From Tetraselmis striata (Eukaryota; Chlorophyta; Chlorodendrophyceae; Chlorodendrales; Chlorodendraceae): DNA of 64,000 nt. The stretch is from assembly GCA_006384855.1 (NCBI GenBank), contig VCJN01003282.1:1-64000 (forward strand). Direction: 5' to 3'. Made by a program: the position numbers and the translations under genes. Positions 1 to 12,500 of this stretch are shown here, piece by piece. Position 1 is the first letter of the stretch; each line of letters begins with the position of its first letter. Below the pieces are notes generated by a model. That model saw only the letters and a list, made by a program, of their open reading frames with translations, ran no database searches and was not told where the DNA came from.

Positions 1-2552
1 GCACGCCGCTGTGGGTGGGGGTGCTCATCACTGGCGTGAGCACGATGCTCTTCCTCGTGCTCAACGCCCGCAGGCTGGAGGTGGGCACACCACCTTGCCC
101 CCCCCCCCCCCCCCCCCCTCCCCCCCCTTGCCCCCTCCTCAGTTCCGCCAGAGGAGCAGGTTTTCTGACGCCCCATCTCTTGCTCTATCCCCCCTTGACC
201 GGCTCATGGGGCTGCACAGATTGTTATCGGGGTGATGGTGGGCGTGATGAGTGTTTGCTTCGTCGTGGAGATGGTGCTGGCGCACGAGTCCTTTGGCGGC
301 ATCCTGTCAGGTGGGCTGCCTTGCGCGTTGCCATCCCCTGGAATGGGCTCCCAGTGCCGGGCAGGGGAGCAGCAGGGGACGGGGCTGCTGCCTTGTGTCC
401 ACAGGCAAAACGCCTCGCCGCCCTTCCCGGGCCAAACAGCGGCCGAGTGACACGCCGCCGTGCGCCGCAGGGCTGCTCATTCCGCGGGTGCCGGACACTG
501 GCGCCGCGTACATCGCAGTGTCTCTGCTGGGGGCGGTGGTGATGCCGCACAACCTGTACCTGCACTCGGGCAGCGTGCTCACGCGCGGCGCCACCCCGCC
601 GCCGGGCGAGGGCCCCGCACGCCTGGCGCTGATGTACAACACCGTGGAAAGCGCCATCTCGCTGCTGGTCTCCCTCTTTGTGAACGTCGCCATGGTGGCG
701 GTCGCCGCAGCCACTGTCACCAAGGTACCACCCGGGCGCCGTGGCAGTGCCTTCCTTTCCATCCGGCGCCTGCTCCCCTGACGCGCAGCCCCTGCGCGTC
801 TGCGTGCACTCTCCGACTGGGGGTATGTTGGCGCTGAGGGAGGCTGATGCGGCGCCGTGTGACGCGTCGCGCAGGTGGATGACACGATGAAGGAGGCGCT
901 GGCCACGGAGCCGCTGCAGAACGCGCCGATCATGCTGCGCAACGTGCTGGGGCACGCGGCCGAGGTGGTGTTCGCGCTGGCGCTGCTGGCCTCGGGACAG
1001 TCCTCCACGATGACAGGGACCTACGCAGGTACGGCGCTACCCCCCCTCCTCCGCTCCCCCCCCCCCCCCCCCCCCTTTCCACCTCAATGCAGGTCTGCTT
1101 ACCTCAGGATGCCGTTTGGTGCTGACCTTAGTGCCCCCACCCCCTTCCCTCCCGCCATATACACATCAAACTTCCCTCAGGCCAGTTTGTGATGGAGGGC
1201 TTTGTGGAGCTGAAGATGAAGCCCATCTACCGTGCGCTGCTCACGCGCAGCTTGGCCATTGCGCCCTCCCTCGCGTGCGCCCTCATCGCGGGGCAGGCCG
1301 GCAGCGAGCAGCTCATCGTGCTCTCCTCGGTGGTGCTGTCCTTCCAGCTGCCGTTCGCGCTGCTGCCCATGGTCAAGTTTGTCGGCAGTCCAAAGGTGCC
1401 CCACTGGGCGAGCCCCTTGCCCCCCAATGACTCCAACCTGCTGGTATTGAAACAAACGGATCAGTCAGTCAATCATTGCGGCCGTGACTCGGGAATTCGG
1501 TTAGCTTGGCCGCATGAACGAACGGACTCATCCGCGCTGCAGTGCAGAATATCAGATTTTCCCTCTGTGTCCTGTCGGTCTACGCACTTGTCTAGATTTG
1601 TAGCACAACAGCGTGTGACGCCGAGTTGGGGCGGTCCACACGCGCAGTGTCGATGTTCGTGTTGTTTTTCATGCTGTTCATCATCGAGTCACCCGTGGGG
1701 AGGGGATCGGGAGGGCTTCGCGCATCTGCCTGCCTTCCCGGTACCTGGCAGCCTTGACCTGTAGTGGTCAATGTTAATCAGCCGCTCAACATCGCTGTCC
1801 TGTCAACATCGTGTCGAGCTCGCTGCCGGTGGGGCTCCGAATGTGCGGTTATTCGTCCACCGTTATGACATCGTGGACAACCTGGCAGCTAGTAAAGACA
1901 CGGAATCGGGGGCCCTCACCTGATCCTCCGCAGCCGCAAGCTTACAAGTCAAGCCTCTTCCCTGGCCGGGCCAACAGACCCTGGACCCGTCGATGTGTTG
2001 CTTTCCATGTCTGAGGAGTTGGTCACATCCAGGATGCGCCCCATGGCCACCGCACGGCCGCCTGCCTGACCGCCGCCCGCGCCTGCGGCAGATCATGGGC
2101 GCCCTGGTGATCGGGCGCGGCCTGAAGCTGGCCGCGTGGGCCATCTCGCTGCTGGTCATCGCCGCCAACGTGCTGTTGGTGGTGCTGATACTTGGCGAGT
2201 CGGGCCTCATCAGCTCCTCGCCAGCGGGCGTCACCGCAGGTAGCCCCCCCCCCCCCCCCCCCCCCTTCTCCCTCATCGCACTTCCCCTGCCTTTTTATAC
2301 AGCTCCTGCCTTAGCCACATGGCGCTATGCCGGCACCCATTCACCTCCCCTTCCCTCCTCGGCTGGGACCATTGCCCGCGCCGCGCAGGTTTCTTCTTCA
2401 CCGTGCTGACCCTGGGCTATCTCGGCTGCGTGACCTACCTGGCGCTGCGGCCGGTGTCCCAGCAGCTGCACGGGCCCGTGGGTGCGCGGGAAGCGGTGCC
2501 GCTCTCCCCCTTGGGCAAGACGCACGGCTCAGGTGCGAAAGCGTCACTCTAG
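1..2552 (+). CDS. NRAMP-family divalent metal transporter (5' truncated by window edge)
   Basis: This is the C-terminal part of a proton-coupled Fe2+/Mn2+ transporter. Seven exons join in frame: 1-80, 220-310, 471-724, 875-1028, 1181-1395, 2092-2239 and 2389-2552, giving about 367 residues. All six introns are GT-AG with matching phases. The metal-binding MPH triplet of TM6 (542-550) is followed by NLYLHS. The conserved NRAMP transport motif [19 protein letters not shown] is split by the intron after 1028. Several further hydrophobic helices follow, ending in a short polar tail and TAG. The first helices, including the DPGN motif of TM1, lie upstream of the window. Sense-strand poly-C tracts sit in introns 1, 4 and 6. 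Intron 6 (1396-2091) is unusually long. Family assignment is secure; substrate and membrane (plasma, vacuolar or other) cannot be told. Confidence 0.93.
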
Positions 2553-2700
2553 TGGAGCAAACACCCCATGCCGACCCCATCCCTTTCTCGTATACAACGC
2601 TCACACCAAATCATTCAAGCGCGCCATCCATCAATCGCTTCAACGTACACTTTTTCCATGACTATTTGCCTTTCGACCATTCCTTGCCGATTCGTTTACA

Positions 2701-2705
2701 TGTAA
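2701..2705 (+). terminator. Putative TGTAA polyadenylation signal of the NRAMP gene
   Basis: TGTAA lies 149 bases after the NRAMP stop codon. TGTAA is the usual chlorophyte polyadenylation signal, so this fits as the gene's 3' end. No transcript evidence is available. Confidence 0.5.
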
Positions 2706-2888
2706 CTTGTTTCGCATCGACCAGGCCCCTGCTGCACACCGGCGCTTCGCTTTGTTGAAAATGATAGCGGCGTTGCGCTGATAACAATGTTCAAGGGGCG
2801 GAGCGGCATTAGGTCGTGGTCGCATGTGTCACAGAGTCGTTGACGGACTTTTACTTGACTTTCAGCCGCCTCGTGTTATCAGGGGATT

Positions 2889-3165
2889 TACCGACAGTAA
2901 AGTGAAGTAAAGCCCGCCCCGGGCGGGTTTTATCGGCCAAAGCCGCCCCAGCACTTGACCTTTGCGCCAACTGCAGTCGTAGGTCTTTTCATAGCAAATA
3001 GACCATTGCCTGATTCGAACCTCAAAGGGCTAATGCATCAACCGGGTAAACCCGGGACACACCCGGTTGGCACTGCCCTCAACTGTGGGGGGGGGGGGGG
3101 GGGGGGAGGGGGTCGAGCCAAGGATCTCTTGTACAAGAGACCTCCGCTCTACCGCGGGCAGACAA
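2889..3165 (-). mobile_element. tRNA-derived SINE, copy 1
   Basis: On the minus strand this reads as a tRNA-like head followed by a unique body. An A-box-like segment (GCGGTAGAGCGG) and a B-box-like segment (GGCTCGACCCC) occur at about 3105-3165, and a second GGTTCGAATC element lies at about 3010-3020. The body (about 2940-3075) aligns clearly by eye with 46900-47071. A long poly-C (minus strand) interrupts copy 1 just after the B box. Borders are approximate and no target-site duplication was identified. Confidence 0.6.
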
Positions 3166-3784
3166 CGAGGCTTGAAAGTCCAACGAGGCGTTGACATTGC
3201 GAGCATGCCTCCTTACGTGACCAGCACCCTCCTTCGGCTGACCAACGACTGACTGTTTGGGTGTTGGGTGCGTCAGGGGTGGAGATGGCAGTGATCCGCG
3301 GGGACGGCGAGGAGGCCGCCTCACCCCAGACTCCTGCGAGCTGAGTGAAGCCTATTGGGGCTGGAGCGGGGGGCACAGCCCGGCTCAGGCGCCCTTCCTG
3401 CCCGGTCAATCACTGCCTCGCTGGCTGTTGCAGTGTTTGGCTGGCCGAAGCCGCAGATGTCGGCGCCTCACTGCCGCGACCGGACCGGGCTGGGCATGAC
3501 ATTCTCTGTGTGGCAGCTGCCCACCGCTCCACTTGCAAATAAGGTTATCGTTGGATTATACGGGCAAATGCCTGTGCTATCCGGCACGGACACCCATCTG
3601 GGCGCAGACCAGCTGTTCTTCCCCCCCCCCCCCCCCCCCCTCGCCCCCGCCCCGCAGGCCGTCTGGATGGTGCGCCCAGCGCCTCAGGTGGGCACTGTCG
3701 GGCTGCCTGGAGTGGCTGAGGCGTTGACACAGTGAAACAATCCAAGCCGCCAAAAGTCGTGGATAATGCGTACTGCTGGTTTGT

Positions 3785-3850
3785 TGCACACATACATACA
3801 TACATACATATATTCATCATTCATTCATTCATTCATTCATTCATCCATCC
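3785..3850. repeat. CATA/CATT tetranucleotide microsatellite
   Basis: A run of CATA units is followed by CATT and CATC units. This is a simple tandem repeat with no coding content. Confidence 0.9.
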
Positions 3851-6343
3851 ATTTATAAATTCGGGTGCCGACGCGGTAACAGTAGCACTGCGCATTAGAG
3901 CCCGCCTTGCCCTGCCTGCCTGCCAGAGGTCGAATGTGTACGAAAAACAGCACAACTGTAGCGAAGGTTCTCATAGGTGCGTTGGCACCCGCCGTCAGAA
4001 TATAATACAGAGTGCAATACGTGCACGTGAGTGTATGCACTATATACTAATGCATGTGTATATATGTATATATTGGGGCAGGGATCATCGTATTGTGGTT
4101 CAATCATTAGACGCTTGCGCGGCAAGGCTGAGGCTGTGACGATATCTTTCGACAGAAGAATAAGCTTAAAATGACTTTGTCGGACCAAAGTGCACCTGTA
4201 TAATTTCCCTTGCATACATGGCAGGGTATTGAAGAATGGACTGGCGTGTATGACTCCGGGGGGGAAGGCGGGGGGGGGGGGGGGGGGGGGGGCTCGTGTT
4301 CATTACGCGGCGACTTCCCCATTGTCCTGTTTGAAAGCGGTGCTGTGCTGGGCGGCCCTCCGTGTATAATTCCAGCAACGGTCCATGCGATCTCGGAAAT
4401 TGGCCAGTAAAAAAAAGCTGAAACATGCTGTACGCCGTCAACGTTTCTGAATACTGCGCCGTGACAACGCTTTGCGTTCACGATGTATGTATTATATCGC
4501 TGTTAACCCCTCCCCCCCCCCCCTGCGAAGCGAATAGCTGTGCTGATTATCTTGAATTATATGACAAAACAACACGACAATCACAATACGGGTATTCCGA
4601 CTTACTGCAAAACAATTCGTTGTTTTTGGATCTGCGAACCGGCATGCAACTAAATGGTAAAGTATGCGACGCGAAACGACTAGTGTGTGTCATCGGTGTC
4701 CAGTTGCTGCAGTACTTTTTATCATTGTTGGAGCCTTGCTTATTGCCCCGCTGCCGAGTTTTTCCGATATTATCAACTACCAGTACATATGCCAGACATC
4801 AGCAAAAGGAAAGCTATTTCCCGTCGTCACGAGAGTATTGAGCAATGAACGTAGTATGCTGTAACATCACATATGTATTTGTCTGCTGATCGCACAAGTG
4901 CTGCGCGTCGTGCAAGGGCGGGGTCATCAAGTGCTTGTTACATCACACCCGATTTCGTTTCTTCACCGAGAGTCGTCGCATTTCTTCGACATTGCATAGG
5001 AGAACCGACCCCCCCCCCCCCCCCCCCCTGATCACGGGCGCTCAGTAGCAGCATATGCCCCCGATCGCAACTTTCACTCTGTTGGTGAGGACCCACTACT
5101 GCACGGCATACTCTGCATCGTCGGTGCAGACATGAGCTCGAGGTCACAGATTGACTTTATTCAGTATGGCGCTGACGAGATGGCCATTTTTACTTTATTG
5201 TTCTCAGCAGTAAGCTGACAAAGCGTGAAACGCCGTTAGTATTAGGTAGACAACGCCCTCATCCAGGAGTCGGGGGCTCTTTGCTGTTCTGCGCTGCAAC
5301 AGAACCATCGCAGGCCAAGAAATAGCAGAGGTAGGCCGTTCATTGTTTATCCCGTGCTGTCGGAGCTGATGACATTAACATCCAAATGCAGACATGTTTG
5401 GCATGCCCATGACAAGGCCACGGCGGGATACCGCTACAACAAGCATACCCCCTCGTCGTCAGCTTCCTTTCGCCTCCTGTATGTAGCGACAAAGGGCAAG
5501 ACGGTTGTACTCCGGCAAAGCATTCTGCTGAGAGCAGGCGCCGCTTTTTCGTTTATTACTTACGCATCAAGCAATCGCACCTCTGTTTGCGCCACGCGGA
5601 CAGTCTTCACCACAGACGTCATCTCCACCCGCTCTTATGGCGGCGAGTGCTGATAGCCATTCAGCATTACTCAAGTCCTGACATTCATCAGGATATTAGT
5701 ATGGCTGAGCAACGACATTCTGAGCTCGACAATGGACGCAAGTCGTCTAGGCTCCCTCCCCTCAGACAACTGCCAGACAGAAACCAGCCCCCGCGCATGA
5801 TCTCCACAGAGGTGAAATGGTGGACCCCGAGTGGTATTCGAGTACGTACATGCCGGCCGGCACTAGCTCGGAGGCAAGCCGTGGGGCGACCGAACGCATC
5901 CCGGTCTCCTGGGGCGTAGTGTTATCCTGACAGGCGAGCCACATTCAGCCGCCAGTAGAGGCGGGCAGTCCCGCAACAACGCTATTATGTCGCCTCGCAA
6001 TTCAAACAATAATATCGCGTGTCGTGTAGTGTGTATGAATTCATGAATTAGAACCGTTTATACATGAAGCATGACAATTCAGTCATTTGTTAACGTGCGC
6101 GTAAGATGGGGACCTACGTGTATTCCTCGCACGGGTTCAGGGTTTATCTAGGGTTAAGCATTTATCCTGAGAATATCAGCAAGAGGCCTGACAGGGTGAA
6201 GAGAAGATGCGGCGCAGACGGCGCATCCGGGATCTCATTACTCCGTAGTAGCTCGCAGGCATAGTACTCTGGTCCACAAAATAAACTGCCGGGGTACACT
6301 TTGCTTCATGCGGCGCCAGGTGTGAGCGCTTGAACGGAATATT

Positions 6344-6348
6344 TTACA
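6344..6348 (-). terminator. Putative TGTAA polyadenylation signal of RRP5
   Basis: TGTAA on the minus strand, 185 bases beyond the RRP5 stop codon at 6533-6535. Distance and motif fit a chlorophyte 3' end. Confidence 0.5.
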
Positions 6349-6532
6349 GCAAGTGATGCTACATGGGGTGTCCGAGTTTCAGTTGCCCACATTTGGTGAT
6401 TATTATTTTGTATCAGTAAAGGCTAGCTAGGGGCACTATTGGGGCGAGTCGGTAGAGGCTGCGGCTGCTACATGTGTGAAGATGGAAGGCCTGGTCGGTT
6501 GATGGGGAGCGCGGGCCGGCTGCACCGATGCG

Positions 6533-9500
6533 CTACTCCCCCGCCTTGATGCCCTCCACAAACTCCATGGCGCGTTGCTTCACGTGCGCGACCGTGGCGG
6601 CGGTGCCGTGGCTCTTCTCGAAGTCCAGGTACCTCTTGAAGAAAAACTGCGGCGGGAAGGAGCAGAGCGCGCCGAGTGGGGGGCGGCCGGGGGGGTGTAA
6701 GACGTCAGGGTTGCGCCTTTCACGCATAGAATGCCGGGGGAAGAAAGTCCAATGGAAGGGGCGCAGGGGGGGGGGGGGGGTAGGAGAGAGTAAGTCGGTC
6801 ACCTTCATCTTCTTGGGCGGCAGCTGCAGGTACGTCACGCGCTCAAAGAGGCTGCGGCAGCGCTGCAGGTCGCCCAGCCGGATCTCCTGGTCGAGGTACA
6901 CGCTCCACAGGTCCAGCCGCTTGGGGTAGTTGCGCAGCACGTTTTCGAAGATGCTGCGCGCGCGCTCTGCATCAGCAACACGAGGGCGTCAGCATGGTGC
7001 GTGGGTTATGATCCGCTTCAGGGCGGAGTTTGCAGCAGGCGGGGCGGCGCCCTCGCGCACCTGCGTCGCCGCTCTTGAACTCCAGGATGCCCACCTGCCG
7101 CAGCAGCTTGATGTGCTTGCGATTGGGCAGCGAGGTCAGGCCGCGGTCGAGCGCGCGCTTGGCGGCGTCGGGCTTGCCGCTGCGCCAAGAGAGGAGGGGG
7201 GGGGCCCGCCCGGGGGGGGGGGGGGGGGGCAGAAGGGCGCGGATCAGCACTGGGCTCGTCACACCATTTGCCGATGTTACGGACTAGGGGGGCCAGGAGG
7301 ACGCGCAAGCGCGGGTGGGGCATGCATTGCCGAGAGCAGCGGCTCGCACCATTCGATGTGGTAGCTGTACGCGCGCAGCCAGACCTTGGCGCTCTCACCA
7401 AATTTCCGGCAGACGGCCTGACGGGATAACCAGGGGCGTCAGGCGCAGCCCGGGGTCAGGGGGTGGCGGGAGCCGTGTAGGGAGAGGTACGGGGGCATGC
7501 GGACCGCGATAGGGCCACTGGAACTGGCAGGGCTTCGGCTTAACGGGGGGGGGGGGGGGGGGGGAGGGGGGGGGGGGGGGGGCGCCCCACCTTGAGGACC
7601 TGGTCGCACAGCGCGGTGCGCTCAGTGCGCTGGAAGATGCCCAGCGCGGCCAGGTACAGGCGCTTCTGGTTGGTGTACTGCAGCGCGCGCTGCAGCAGCT
7701 CCATCACCGCCTCCTGCGCCGGTCGGCCGGGACAGGGGCGAGCAGGGGGGGCGTCAGGTCTGTCGATGGGGTCATGATGTCGGGGGGGGGGGGGGGGGGG
7801 AGTGTCGTGATGGAGCGCAATGGGCGGAGGCCGTCATTCAATGTTTGGAAAAATTATCAGCACGGATTATTCTCAGATCCGAAAGATGGTGATTTGGTTT
7901 TTCCTGGGTGTAATCACGCGGCGCGCCCACGGCTGGACTGGCAGGCGGAGGCGGAGGTGGTGGTGGTGGGAGGGCGCACCTCGGGCGGCTCGCCGTAGAG
8001 GTTCTCCATGTTGATGTAGGCCACCCACACGTTGAAGCGCTCGCTCTCCTCGCGCTGGCCGATGGTGCTGAGCGCGCGCTCCGCGACCGCCCGCGCGGCG
8101 TCAGCCTCGCCCAGCGACAGCAGGAACGCGACGAACTTTATCCAGACGTAAGAGCTGTTGGGCGACGCCATCACCGCCTGCTCAAACGCCTCCTTGCTCG
8201 CTGGCGCAGCGCCGCCCTCCAGGCGCGCCAGCTCCGCGCGGCGAACCGCCGCCTCGCGCTCCCGGGCCTCGCGCTTCTTGGCCGCCTGGCGGGACACGGT
8301 CGGCAGCAGGGCCACAAGTAGCGGCGTCAGGGGGGCGCGCACAGTGGCAGCGTGGCAACCAGTCATCCAAAGACAGGGCGGGGGGGGGGGGGGGGGGGGC
8401 AGCAGCATGCCTTGGTCTTCTTGCTCGCGCCCTCGCCAGGCTGCCCCTCCTCACCCTCCTCGCCACCCGGCCCCGCGCCGGCGCCGTCCTGCTCCCCAAG
8501 CACCACCTCGCCCCAGCCCATGTCCGCCGCAGCGCTCAGCGAGTCGCTCATGAAGGTGTCGCTCGGCCCCGCCGCCGCGCCCTCGTCGGAGATCTCGCTC
8601 GCCCACTCTGCGTCGTCGATGCCGGCGGCCGCATCCTCGCCATCGGACGAGCCCTCGCCGTCATCCCCATCCTCATCGCCCTCAGACGCCTCGCCGTCGC
8701 TCTCATCCACCTCCATTGCGTCCTCCTCCTCCTCCTCGGAGTCCATCAGCGCCTCCGCCTCCTCATCAAAGTCGGCTGCGCCGGCAGCCTCGGCGCCCCC
8801 CGTCGCCTCTGGCTGCCCCTCAAAGTAGGAGGGCTTCAGGCCCAGCGAGAGTCGGCAGGTGGCGCGGTCCAGGCGCAGCACCTTGGCGCGCACCGCCTGC
8901 CCCGGCTGGTACGCCTGCTTCACGTCCTGCGCACGGGCAGAGGCGAAAGGGGGTGGGGGGGGGGCAGCATGTTCTGAGTGACTCGGTTCCAGGGCGGCGG
9001 AGGGCGCGCGAGCGGGAGGCGAGCCAGTGGCGCGCGTACCTTCATGAACCCGTCGTCCAGCTCCGAGATGTGCGCCAGCCCCGCGGCGGTGCTGCGGTCC
9101 AGCTGCACGAAGACGCCTGTGGTGGGTGGGTTGCGGGAGAGGGGTAGGTCAGCGGTGGCGGGGCCTGGGGTCACTTGATGCGCAGGCTGAGGGCTGCAGG
9201 GGGAGAAAGGTAGAGAAGAGGGAAAAAGGGGGGGGGGGGGGGGGGGTCCCTATTCGTTAGCAGGCCCATATCACCCGCGTGCCTCCGGTCAGAGCTGCTG
9301 GACGCGACAGAGGATCCCACACCCTAGACCCCAAAATCCTGAAACTAGAGAATCGGCCGTGGCAGCTGATTGGGTTCGCGGGTCACGGAAGCAATGAACC
9401 GTTTCGCAGCATCGAGGCGGATGTTCCGTGCTGTCCTCTGATGGATTCCAGACGCGCGTGGTAAATGTACTTTCTCGCGAGCGGGTTGGAACCAATGACG

Positions 9501-12500
9501 CACAGGGAAGCGAGGATTGGCGCGGCAGGTGGGCAGAGCGAGGGGGTTATATCAGGGTCGTAGGGTAAGCTGACGAGTGGGGCCAGGGGCGGGCGGGCGG
9601 CTCACCGAACTTCTCGACGCGCTTGACTTTTCCCAGCACTGTCTGCCCAACCTCGAGCCCCTCGAGGTCCACAAGCGCGTTGCGGCTGCCGCCCGCGCCG
9701 GGAGACTTGAGCGTGAGCTCCACGCGGCCGCCCTCTACGCCCAGCACGCGCCCCGCCACCAGGCTGCCCGCCGGGAACGCGGCCTTGGGGTCGTCCACAA
9801 AGCCGTCCGACAGGTGGCTCAGCTTGACGCGGCCCTGCAGGCGCCGCGAGAGGTTGACAAACATGCCCTTGGCAGTCACCGCCCGCACATAGCCCTTCAC
9901 GTCGTCGCCCGCCGCCAACGCCGCCGCCGTCAGCTCCGGCGGCGCCTCGCCTGCCGCGGCCGGCGCTCCCACGTCGGCCTCGCAGCCATCCCACCAGCCG
10001 CCCACCGAGCGGCGCAGCGACAGGTCCGCGTGCCCCTCCGCGTCCACCGCCAGCACGCGGCCGCGCACAAACGTGCCCGCCAGCAGCCCCTGCACGCGCA
10101 GGGCAGGCACAGCCCCCGCGTCAAACACCGACTCTGGGAAACAGCACCCCGGACAAGAAGCAAGGGAAGCCCGCGGGGAGGAGGGGGGGGGGGGGGCAAC
10201 GGGGGGATGGTGCGGTAAGGGTGCATCCAACTTGGGACGATGAGCGAGCAGATACCGGCGCCTCTGTGACACGACTAAATACTGCCTGCCCACGACATGG
10301 CCTTACGCACTTGCATCTGCACTCCTGTTTCTTGCCAACCACAGAGGTGTTGGCATCCGTAATAATGTCCTCACAGTCTAATCCTTAATCGCACAGGTGA
10401 CCCAAGCGCTAGAGCCTTTGTACGAGTAGAAATGCACGGAGGAGGGGGGGGGGGGGGGGGTATTGGCGGGGGTGTATGCGGCCAATAAAGGCCAGACGGT
10501 GGACTGACTGCATCCGCTCTCAAAGAAAGGGATCCTGGTAGCGTCGTCCCTTGCGGGGGGGGGGGGGGGGGGGGAGTGCGCACCTCGAGCGGCTGTTTGA
10601 CGTAGACGTCGTGGATGTCGGTGACGGCCACGCGGCCGCGCACCCCGCCGGCCAGCTGCACTTGCAGCCCCGTGTCGGCCTGCACCGCGACCACGCGCGC
10701 CACCACCAGCTGACCGGCCGCCAGGGGCGGCGTGCCGCCGGCGGCGGCGCCTGGCTCCCGCAGGCTCAGGTCCACGTGCTGCCTGCGCCCCTCCCCCGTC
10801 ACGCCGACCACGTGCACACGCAGCGGCGTGCCGGGCTTGTACAGCCGCGCCGCGCCTGCCAGCTCCTCCGGCTCCGCGCCGCAGTCCAGCAGGTCCAGCC
10901 TTCCCCTGCAGCACACATCCACTCGCCAGGTCAGTACATCAGGCCTGTACCGGCGCTGCAGCGCGCACAGTCATCGCACAGGCCACCGAAACTGGTGACG
11001 CGGCAACTGCGCTCTGGAGATGCTCCAGGCCGCGCATGACGCGGACCAGCACAGCTGGGCGCGAACCCCCAAAAACAGTTGGGCGGCATATTGCCCCTGG
11101 CTACAATACACACACATCCGCTGTCTGTCCCGCAGGCCGCGCCTCATAGGGAACCAGGGAGGTGCTCATCTTATCGACACGCATACGCACGTGCGCGGAT
11201 GCTGGCGCAGTGACAAGAACACGGTGAACAAGAACGTGGGCCCGGGCTGACAGGCGACAATGTCGGCGGAAGCACAGCAAAATGTTCCCATAGGCTACGT
11301 GCGGCGCGGATTCGAGGCGAGCCTATATTCAGGGTGCCTATGGGCGAGTGGGCGCCCGCACCGCATGTGAAGGCCTACAGGACTCGAGCGCTGCACTTTC
11401 ATTGCCAACAGACCCGGCGAGTGGCTCGGAGCAGCACCGAGGGGTAAGGAAGGTGGTGGTGGTGGGGGGGGAGGGGGGGGGGCACAGGCAGGCAGGCTGG
11501 CGGCGCACCGAATGTTTGGGCCCAGCGCCACCCACAGGTGGTCGCCGACGATCTCCTGAGAGAAGCCGCGGAGGCAGCTACCGGGCCGCAGGTCGGCGTA
11601 GCCCAGCACCTTGGGCTTGCGTCTCGCCTTGGCGCCCGCCACGTCCGCGGGGCGCATTGACACCTCCAGAACGCCGTGGCCACGGCCCGCCGCTGTCTGA
11701 AGGTTGCCCAGGACCGCAACCTGCAGGCGGCAACGTGCAGACATGGCGGGCCGGGAATGTCAGCTTGGACACACGCCGCACGGCAGAGCGCCCGGGATGT
11801 GGGAGGGAGGGGTGGCGGCGGTGGGTGGCCTCGGAGTCATGGAAGTTTTAGGTAACAGTGAGCTCATTGAAAACCTCGCTGTGTATTGGTGAAATGCTCG
11901 TCATTGGTCGCCGCCGCCATTGCCCCGAGGGCTCGGAAGGTGCGTGGGTGGACAAGCACCGCCTCGCAGATGAAGCCCGATTGGTTTAAGTGACATTGCG
12001 GGGCGGCAAGAGAGGGGAGGAGTTGCTCCACCCACTCCAGAGAATTGGGAAGGGGGGGGGGGGGGGGGGGTTACCTCCACGGGCTGCCCCTCCACTAGCT
12101 CATCCAGCGGGTTGCTGTCTGCCTCCGCGTTGGCGTCCGTGTCCCAGATCTGGGAAATGTGCAGCCGGGCCTGTGGCAGGTTATCGCCCAGCTTCACCAT
12201 GGCGTGCATTGCATGCACGTTGGCCACCTGCGGAGCAAGGGAAAGCGGCACGGCTCAGCGTGCCTCCGAGTAGACAGGTGTGGGATCATATCAGAGGAGC
12301 GCGGTGCCGGGAGGGGGCGTACCTGGCCGTTGAGGACGCCGCCCGACTGGATGCGTCCGCCTTTCGCTTTGCTGCGGGGGGTTGTGTCCGGGGAGGTGTG
12401 CAGAGGGAGGTGCAGCAGCAGACGCCCGCCAGTCTCGGGGGATGCTTGGCAGGACACCGTTGCGGACAGCTTCTGGCCTGCAGAGAGAGGGGGAAGGGGG

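Larger units (their letters stand above)
2710..6340. other. Gene-poor interval between NRAMP and RRP5
   Basis: No open frame here resembles a known family and no splice-consistent coding chain was found. Besides the SINE, it holds a CATA/CATT microsatellite (about 3785-3850), a C-run at 3621-3639, a G-run at about 4270-4292 and another C-run at 5010-5028. The short frames at 4425-4841, 5354-5653 and 5587-5919 have no recognisable motif. Confidence 0.6.
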
